Both the position numbers and the translations under genes were made by a program. Below, piece after piece: positions 63,901 through 64,000 of a DNA stretch of 64,000 nucleotides. The DNA lies in NCBI RefSeq assembly GCF_015277855.1, contig NZ_CP063812.1, positions 682,001 through 746,000 on the forward strand, written 5' to 3'. The stretch is from Microbacterium cremeum. Its GTDB lineage: Bacteria; Actinomycetota; Actinomycetes; Actinomycetales; Microbacteriaceae. The number at the start of each line of letters is the position of its first letter. The first letter of the stretch is position 1. A model generated the notes under the pieces. It was not told the origin of the DNA and ran no database searches. It saw only the letters and a program-made list of their open reading frames with translations.

Positions 63901-64000
63901 GGGCAGCTGCGCACCCTCGACCGCGAATCCCGTCGCCGGACGCCAGACGCACGTGTGGGGCGGCAGCGACGTCGACATCATCCAGCTCGGCGACCCGTCG
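42911..64000 (+). CDS. giant beta-strand repeat surface or secreted protein, partial (at least 7,030 residues)
   Basis: The frame has no stop from ATG 42911 to the window end, 7,030 codons. Residues 1-45 form a signal-like region (GVLAYATAIVVGVSLAVP core). A Pro/Glu/Ala linker (about 94-164) and two RTX-like loops (GGDDTF and GGDGHD, residues about 212 and 334) follow. Then come thousands of residues of Gly/Ala/Ser/Thr/Val repeats of about 45-70 residues whose consensus is roughly GVGxSVAVNVVxxxTxAxIG then VxVxAxS. Inserted modules include a Trp-rich array (1559-1727), GLxxGxTYY units (about 2763-2940 and 5417-5744) and three CBM5/12-like units (3430-3606). From about residue 5,980 the style changes to non-repetitive, Asp-rich sequence with several Cys. 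It resembles very large beta-repeat adhesins of other bacteria. The C-terminal anchor is outside the window. Confidence 0.85.
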   Translation, partial: MVRGEGTERSQSVTFGVLAYATAIVVGVSLAVPFGVPLAPAPSAVVTVVPDSGAETEPAAAPAARISGATTSDAATDIVGQAAFLNVRPFDATAGGEPATEPAPEPAPDPAPAPEPAPEPAPEPAPAPTPEPAPEPAPAPEPAPATPAPAPAPDVVPAESAPAVAVVPAPWTVQMTSTASTLVFHADGTVTFEGVTRSLAEISEIRVVGTGGDDTFTVDLGGTDPGIAIHFDGGAGFDTLATHGGGGVVSHATDASSGSIALGATVVHYAGIEPIVDTTPGSKTHVLTAGGNQAELIEDPDNAGRLLLRSIGGDAFEQFSFVPPTFGGELLRIDGGDGHDSIVVRGFINLVQAAFELLFESITFDGAQVTAGSVTLTAAETNTDGVPLNVADCTDFDDFSILGCIDHDATAEVVIDGSTIDTTGDVTMTADATVIPDASAATAYAVLVNSTATVDVRGASRITAGGNLTAAARSTVGPFTLNKQYGDAAIVFSTATSRIGGSTLLDVDGTATISATSTVTAGATPQADASKQEAPGSYDAAVAIVTVFADAVGKITETARVVVGGALGIAASNTATLTGVGDAKDAASGAGVAVVYLEQFTEAAIDSTNATGSSAASVSILAEQVSTVTAQAKAGKGGATQNNKPANGAGRGDGQSATSDGAIDVAGAIAVAILENVTRAHISGAKVTTTGAQSVVAHAKNTVVADGDGGTTDGTGGSSGFGLAIGVALIIADLLTEAFLLNAILSAPGGITATAAEPATAESSYTATAVSGKKSSGSVSIAGSLGVVKKDARTSAQLRGTGAYGGSAVTLGARGSHQSTSKATAKQAGAGDNGSAVGAGASVALTLVRTTVESGVADGASPAGLASLTVTATGIDHATTETIGGADGGTNLSLTGVASIAIHNVLTVARILAGPALTVGGAITATADQTAKATTKATGSTGAGAGATLGAAIAFALTSADHEASASIGRDVTAQGAVTVTAEGVSTTATSAEASAQGAPGESGGSGKDATGKDANTKSNDKLGNASGRTTGGAGGGSTTPQAQNEDGTTVSVAAAIAFNLVRSVTTALLLDGASLTTTGAASFLAKNNTDASATAKGTSTNSSSVGIGAALAVNKVRLINQASIGVGASLQAASLTLSATVKQVAADATHAFEATAEAGAGNTSGTLGVAGAFALNVVEEDTTAAILGSSAPGPHPGPEPVPGIAIVGGGAVTITAGSKSTDKASAKATQSGGATVGLGASLALNLPTHRVYAGISPVADPTRGPPLTGAGALSLTATHDVTLTTEAQAGGKSGTVTIVPAVAIVVASIRTHASLGASSTALTASSITASATQNVAATTTAKGSTVAGSTAGIGVSLALAVLDDIVAESASARSIDTTGAASFTAHQRVDVVTKAEAATKGASPSEGSSGGGKDVNQKADANLGKANESKQQNAGGGSSTSSTPKAASGENSGSSVSIAGAIAINVVSSLVRAFFADGITVHAGGTVTLEARGDTDASAEASGDSATDGSVGVGAGVAVQSVTIVVRATTGDTTITATGLNVVAGMLAGDTNDVVRRWNGSAWEVVESGKQLPGPSKDDLYFVTTNAGSGGNDGLYKFDGSNWSIDTDVSLTGTVDELPGAASDGQYYLLKKAKDGHPAGSVWKRQGGAWVFVTKFTVKEKAELPKDEIAEGAWFQLTEADGSNAAGFYKRNGQHQWILQGSATVGSGDQLPSSPAMDALFRLFEHEVTTTARAGASKADSVGVAGALAINILDNTTEGLVATGATVTLSSAASTVVGHSNERDAATATSRATVGSATGVGASFALQVIDGSDVRAEVQNAALLTGGAGLAITAIGLRDLATKAEGGTEGGTAVTPVVALVVSVDDDVTARLGTAASGYTGTGALVVKATHVLWVTTEGKADAAGKSTAVGVDLAINAVVDWDTLAEIARNAQAMSVDVLAVSEARTQARSVASAKGAEESDSSGDQKSNEQVNGSSNPNTQGTKDSTAGLPSSNGGTNGSNGANGANDAQAGQSGQSGSQQNNTTAVAAAVAVNWLVATSTARITGVVVTATTGAVTVRSTLLLHAYAFSVGSAIDLDSGGTKVGATIGLNVQDADNIATIGAGAHVTGQTGVTVAAGLPAGARNDFIVWSFAAGGGKSTSVAGSAAVQILLLTTNASVGAGAELDAPAGGISVTAAQAVGLQNLAIAGALSTDSGSAIGGAFLVNFLEVNTRAWIDSSGAQPTAVDASGALVVTATSTLVPLVPKVPKPLAGKIDWLTLTNVAIAGAASAGGVAVTGAFIVNILNFSTRAWIGASAAVNQAGAVGGAAQDVTVRAQDDIEVVDIGGTLALSKDSAGVGITVVVEISNSDVRAWIADSASVRVGGSVVVEALSAEDWFVLAVAGAASAGSVAATGSVLVVVSNQGGSSPQTLAEIGDALVDALDDITVHAQKTTSADLASGNLSVSTSGAGVGASVTVVVRDNHVTARIDDGADVRARDDLTVEAEQTSDYLLLAVGGAGGQSAGVGGSVTVTVLDHSTTAEIGDGVRVNCAGVSCANTGPTLTQNVVVTASDETDLLALAGVLAVGGTAGVGVGVDVPVVTKTTAASIGASTIVRANGDIVVRATSRDDYKSISVGGSGGGTAAVAVNVTVPVITITTTASVGASADLRAGGNVIVSADSALTLFTITGNISVAGTAAVGAGVAVPVVTKTTSATIGANARVTSLALAGHITHSTVNAGSHATTGTDTRFDPRGTLGGWPVPFPGSPFDGKGLQADGATINLGYNHGFKAGQQVIYDAGGGAPITGLTSGATYFIIPVSATAIQLCTKRGPPLTPGSDEFSCAPGFAVTGLSLPAGAIMGENHRFVPTTEPGVASDVSARFTAERAVHVGSNYIVLPYVLYEDDGVTPMVLHNGDPVVYSAGGGTPIGGLVDGATYYFFTANPADPVNLSHVQLVRTKCEATGKKEDCNTPADIARGTPIDFTSTGSGRSHSLVPSGMLPAGPGSEVGPQAIQAPVRTGFGGVAVVASNSDYLGSIGIAAGGAGTAAVSLSGSVAVVTVHTTATIGSGAKINCADGDAACSANSGSAGGSQSVLVSAVNSFRTLGIAASIAIGGSAGVGASVAVRVVELHTDASIAANAVVNARNNIEIRADAQTAVVSVNAAAGGGTVGVAGTVGVSVIKEFTNAFTGSGVTLRSDNNIGVFASSASKLILITASIAAGFVGVGVGVGVAVIEKTTRAYLGSSNTVIVKAQGGGLSGVATGTIGANGFPTAVFRGLVVQAQSYEKLFGLVAGVGAGFVGVTANIGVNVFTVITRAYIDGSTTVNQGAGTIVAGVNDAQGVSVTATDQFDSVTFAGGVAGGFVGASGGIDIGVASITVNAYTAVGTDIWAKAVVKVQALAIKNVQSYAVSIGGGFVGVAGAVSVWSIGTAPNASYSTDANGPHRGAWNNTQTYAAGDVVTYGGQTWVAKVSSTGVQPGTDAAKWQQDQPQTATDGEGTNGQQQADQVASGNGSSGPAPAWNSGTAYDEGDQVTFDGVRYQATADITAGQPDPENNSNWYAVKDGWKSALDGAPQDSTPAFVLGSAYTAGAYVRFGGHYYRAKVAIANANVNPNADTARWALADDDYRFRVFGGAAASDGHVNGSYSESSPTQDQFSQPAPPSGVSAGIYGSVHSMLASVEVQAHERADVFVLAGAVAGGVGAIGAGIAILTVAGNVNAGIFSGASVSAAGAVRVEASLDEDIEVFAVTGAIGLVAVAGQILVITDTSAVTAHIDTGATLPRASGGIVVDADSDKTVAGYAVGITIAAGGAGAAVSVIDISGDTRATIGAVPVGTAGSVGAVSVTATDHFTPTAWAVGVVGGIVVGLSGVVAVIEYSGTTRAASSATFTGTIGAVTVRAFGDRDTLAAQTVNVATGALAVGFTVNIATISRHTEAALGGSLTSSGAVLVEADAVNVVVANTPGITIGVAAIAAMIPIATVSGHTTATLSGSVLGSASTTVHAIAENRAKADVLVIGISGVGVNVAFAQATIADSADIVASVTAGASIASSGAVVVKAEMKGANARNEAIAEGENVAAALFAAAAVFAAQAHVGGALKATLDGNVTGSASVAVSAIGKNYAKADLIVVAGAGLAGIAVSIADAEITSGAVVEASSTDADDNQQITSSGAISFTANSTNTATTTTGMGAGGAIFGAAVSVPTALVSAATIASVEGNLTAGAAGVTVSATSANSATTSVVIVSIGGIGSAAFNWAEALITAAAVTNALVLANSAVSAPGGAVLVTATSANTASATTTAVGAGIGVSLSVQISKATADGHTTASFDGDIPSTGTKTASLTVQVRARNQAVSDVDVVTISAGFGGTGVKAEASAGGNADATVGANSSVNVSGAVSIDAQLTSANGQQNYARAQVHGAAAGGISAGLVSALATVSGSVRAKLNGAVAGSGSITINADATMVAVADSTFVGIGGIAISGTETRAIVSADTIAGGDSGSAFTSGAFTVTSDSTYTATSDSDGPTVGLGTVTVRLPIARVSGATKASYLGQVTGGTSASATANSHNTATADASEIIAISIVGVIVAYALAEVTATTEAAIGGANVGSGAVTVSATSDDDATAYAGGASGGGLSVALLQPEANVTGNTRAFVGNSKTVNAGSLTITAIATPDATAEAKMVGISALADVLVSGPRATVGGTTEAFIGYDETVSLGSGAAVLSATRTANSTVLATNVSASPISISFVDLQTTTGGSINAYIDDRADVTAGSVSLSAGGTSTPSAVSAAVQITIIGVSGAQVSATDSTSVATWIGPADGDTADDAADPTSVTTSGSGGVTATASLTSKPFAASRAGGFSLGVAAAVVKATTTSTPTIRSYLGHNAEVRANGAGGVSFVASTIATAIVDAQGFGAALGVAAGVTSTKADLRPTVRAYTVGGGVLQGASVTLTARSNVADDGTPIQPSYAYNTLVGNNVLTVVAPAFARVTLGAVALAAGVAGASAEAINSPIVGAVVGSGTTVSATGALTVTARSFGDSQVDGFSLAAGLGAGVGLVSGTATSGGTVDAGFHGLSGTIGSATIQSIVTARAVTHGRGFSGALGAAVNVGNQQATVSVTVRTLVGGTLVTTGNVIVRSDVRTSASAEYRALQLAALAAVGTADVDATDESSIRTAVTGSGTVRSTTGSVTVSAWHNFNGVDFIDTNIVEASSKMVSASLLLAIGTASLDAVAKATTKAEVEAGATLAGPSGSVTLEALSGNYALARFERTQGGLVSVAPSANPTAEASGTTEANLLGHVRVVSGGTSSGASGLTVLAKAEDLARAGMDNAGGGLLEISSSSSTAKGTPKVKATLGGASSVILTTGAISAKGESLNDADASTSSVSGGLLRVSTYSATASMDPTVSVLVTGGASITSTSGNVTIDATSNQPPAPSSDGTFNAGSGVAGNTISFALQHNAYTGQLVIYDAQGGTPIATGLNGRSINVIVTGANTLQLGLEFTFDNPATVDVIEGAVIDPDTDIIDFGFQSHRFETGDLVVYQPVGGAIGGLAAGVYKVYKIDAFRLKLQLTSVDVLNAPQVVALPSQVNTATDRITGTFSNGQYVTYHAAPASNYFSSANVSGNVITVGIANSVPLSGTPMVYQANGATIGGLSNGATYYVIRVSGNQLRLASTYCNALGIALGANGVCNSSFSGGIGGDDGAVGSASVVAISLNPGASPSTVRHQLNATTTRALGPLQDGHGYYVVGADGSSFQLSQTFNGGAVNLTGGGAYPHVFRVEGVNLTGSGSGIQRLILQLTPTSGTQKLSGIGGPSGATSSTDGVISASAAGGGGGAINVSKASSSARTTVTVNVTVGGGAHITGTDVTINTHATALAKGVAGNAGGGAISIGDSDARASTFIVNDLTIESAAVITATDDLTIAAYSDLRPKVLASTQQGGLVGGSFGSTDARGGYSTKTTSNGTLKAGDRLAVESHTSFDGFSDSVADVGGLGASAETEANVLIGSGADDADTLTTVGGSLTGRHVRIGAFVDSARAYAHTSTYAIALGADSDADSEINVTGFTRATLLANVAIVGHVDTAILAEWLGVDFNSDAFAECDCGGGATDSYARIHPTLEAKVVGRNLAVITTSDLTVQVNDQIQRMRRHADTSDGFLDFGNDGDAVGDNGSLRREIFWEVRVIMLGEPNPILVIDGSGAIVEIVNVRVCDDQGHCFEDNPFTDTHTQGTLTGTTITVDDIVHDRGARARFLANDLSLLGGPDGNIWGGVGRFEFQQTWDFVRIINASNLNLVTNIIDVVNSQSPPRIDIRVDEIWNNGAAANASLPEADPNTTFDFDIEYTFPPTYVQIHNTCAFACPVRNPFIRLDDYIENPLGETEIFNASGDILSGSGHELIRTNIIDIDAPHGSIGHQSPTHQNPDPVRNPIEIELVHYLHPDPDFCPGSAPCDKAPIVTLDAGKDVVVDLTYFRRTDTALGTPATIVIDRIRAGDDVDVVLNDSKNGNDLSGLVLVVVDLYEPAATSTYYGFTFPSTFTPAINDGNSIQRGDCAGPYPGDCGTGSGQYETHFRPDVSNADLAHILRALGTDNDGEIDSTYDFTEVRAGDDIDICHVTTGGQEPKTCYTTSIDSGTHTVTADTTPDTTIHIVINTDVAWTGGGHTGPVDDPGMAVNVAQIFLRTNGDITATELAGDMLVGHIHSTNGDVELHSPMRILDADSRPTIDVTGINITMFAGEAGGIGGIGLPTDWLEINTAVLDPTWDDVSDGVLKAYDLDSNDAQTAGIYLDELTGDMPLWEIYTAGNSSTATGNAGLRTVDGSVLNAKLDDTDNIRADSVDIDANGGSIGLQSKDVMVDSGRAPPFGCTYTNCGNNPVTGASDPALASAGDDVGLEATGGIYYTETDSYLRLVLAHSLTGNIRLTVRETSQTDEDLYLIHSGTARFAESGTRGPNSDADAPRIVPNGTIFAEVGSVELRVGDDVTLHQNSQILANLSIDIRGDFGNADTGGGAGEYGTSMILRGRIIADCNVTAGGPGDEPMGSCAPSTANPVAGRQTHVWGGSDVDIIQLGDPS
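43190..43400 (+). repeat. Pro/Glu/Ala-rich linker of the giant protein
   Basis: About 70 residues of alternating EPAP, APEP and PAPA units form an extended stalk just after the signal region, typical of cell-wall-spanning linkers in Gram-positive surface proteins. Confidence 0.85.
47585..48090 (+). repeat. Trp-rich tandem modules in the giant protein
   Basis: Three to four units of about 46 residues share the pattern LP-x(5-7)-DG-x-YYL, then a Gly-rich turn, G-x-x-K/W, and W-x-(F/V/I) at the end: DLYFVTTN...YKFDGSNW, GQYYLLKK...WKRQGGAW and GAWFQLTE...YKRNGQHQW. They interrupt the beta repeats at residues 1559-1727. Such WNGSAW units are also seen in phage tail and glycan-binding proteins, but no family is claimed. 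Confidence 0.75.
51199..51730 (+). repeat. first pair of GLxxGxTYY modules in the giant protein
   Basis: Two units share HGFKAGQQVIYDAGGG / HNGDPVVYSAGGGTPIGGL, then GLTSGATYFIIP / GLVDGATYYFFT, and end in AIQL / HVQLVRT. Cys pairs occur between them. The pattern is a small beta-sandwich-like unit known from other giant repeat proteins. Confidence 0.7.
53198..53727 (+). other. three CBM5/12-like (chitin-binding type) modules in the giant protein
   Basis: Units at residues about 3430-3472, 3503-3550 and 3563-3606 each have W/V-x(2)-x-x-AY-x-x-GD-x-V-x-(Y/F)-x-G-x-x-(W/Y)-x-A and end in a Trp (KWQ, NWYA, RWAL). This is the carbohydrate-binding family 5/12 pattern (for example WNNTQTYAAGDVVTYGGQTW), where aromatic residues stack on chitin or other glycans. 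Confidence 0.75.
59150..60140 (+). repeat. second array of GLxxGxTYY modules in the giant protein
   Basis: About four to five units carry phrases such as TGQLVIYDAQGGTPIATGL, ETGDLVVYQPVGGAIGGLAAGVYKV, GTPMVYQANGATIGGLSNGATYYVI and GPLQDGHGYYVV, each ending in a (L/F)(R/Q)L strand. They are related to the pair near 51200 and mark the change from repeats to the C-terminal style. Confidence 0.7.

Overview
The window is very GC-rich actinobacterial DNA, most likely from a Microbacteriaceae genome such as Microbacterium. The support is: an F420-type (LLM) oxidoreductase, the small ribosomal protein bS22 next to a BldC/excisionase-like HTH gene, a short archaeal-type aspartyl-tRNA synthetase, a system II cytochrome c maturation operon, heavy use of GTG starts, and many promoters of the form TANNNT-N6/7-start codon that predict leaderless mRNAs. 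The assignment rests on gene content and style only. No rRNA, tRNA, CRISPR array, phage or insertion sequence was found.

Bases 1-11100: small genes (GNAT, DUF1622, acidic proteins), then on the minus strand an alpha/beta hydrolase, an unknown protein and a NUDIX hydrolase, then the sbcD-sbcC pair (sbcC carries a one-base frameshift), an MTA/SAH nucleosidase-like gene and a DHA2-type MFS exporter. Bases 11100-16500: a 770-base intergenic block with a 7-bp minisatellite and three palindromic repeats, a lipase maturation factor-like membrane protein, a degenerate phosphopantetheinyl transferase-like gene, a 67-bp tandem repeat block, and glutamine-dependent NAD synthetase. Bases 16500-27500: a RecB-like nuclease/RNase H-like/helicase fusion, DUF3467, upp, tadA, DUF2306, an LLM oxidoreductase, a cation diffusion facilitator, an alpha/beta hydrolase and an ArsR-SRPBCC pair.

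Bases 27600-42660: proC, a TrkA/TrkH potassium uptake pair, a second ArsR regulator, a DrrAB-like ABC exporter with a divergent TetR gene and operator array, the HTH and bS22 genes, rhodanese and glutaredoxin-like genes, aspS, DedA, and a tight phosphatase-tlpA-ccdA-resB-ccsB operon. Much of this order recalls the mycobacterial Rv0500-Rv0529 stretch.

Bases 42911-64000 (a third of the window) are one uninterrupted plus-strand reading frame of at least 7,030 codons that leaves the window still open. It has a signal-like N-terminus, a Pro/Glu/Ala-rich linker, thousands of residues of low-complexity beta-strand repeats, and inserted modules, among them three CBM5/12-like (chitin-binding type) units. 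It looks like a giant secreted or surface protein and is the most remarkable feature here.
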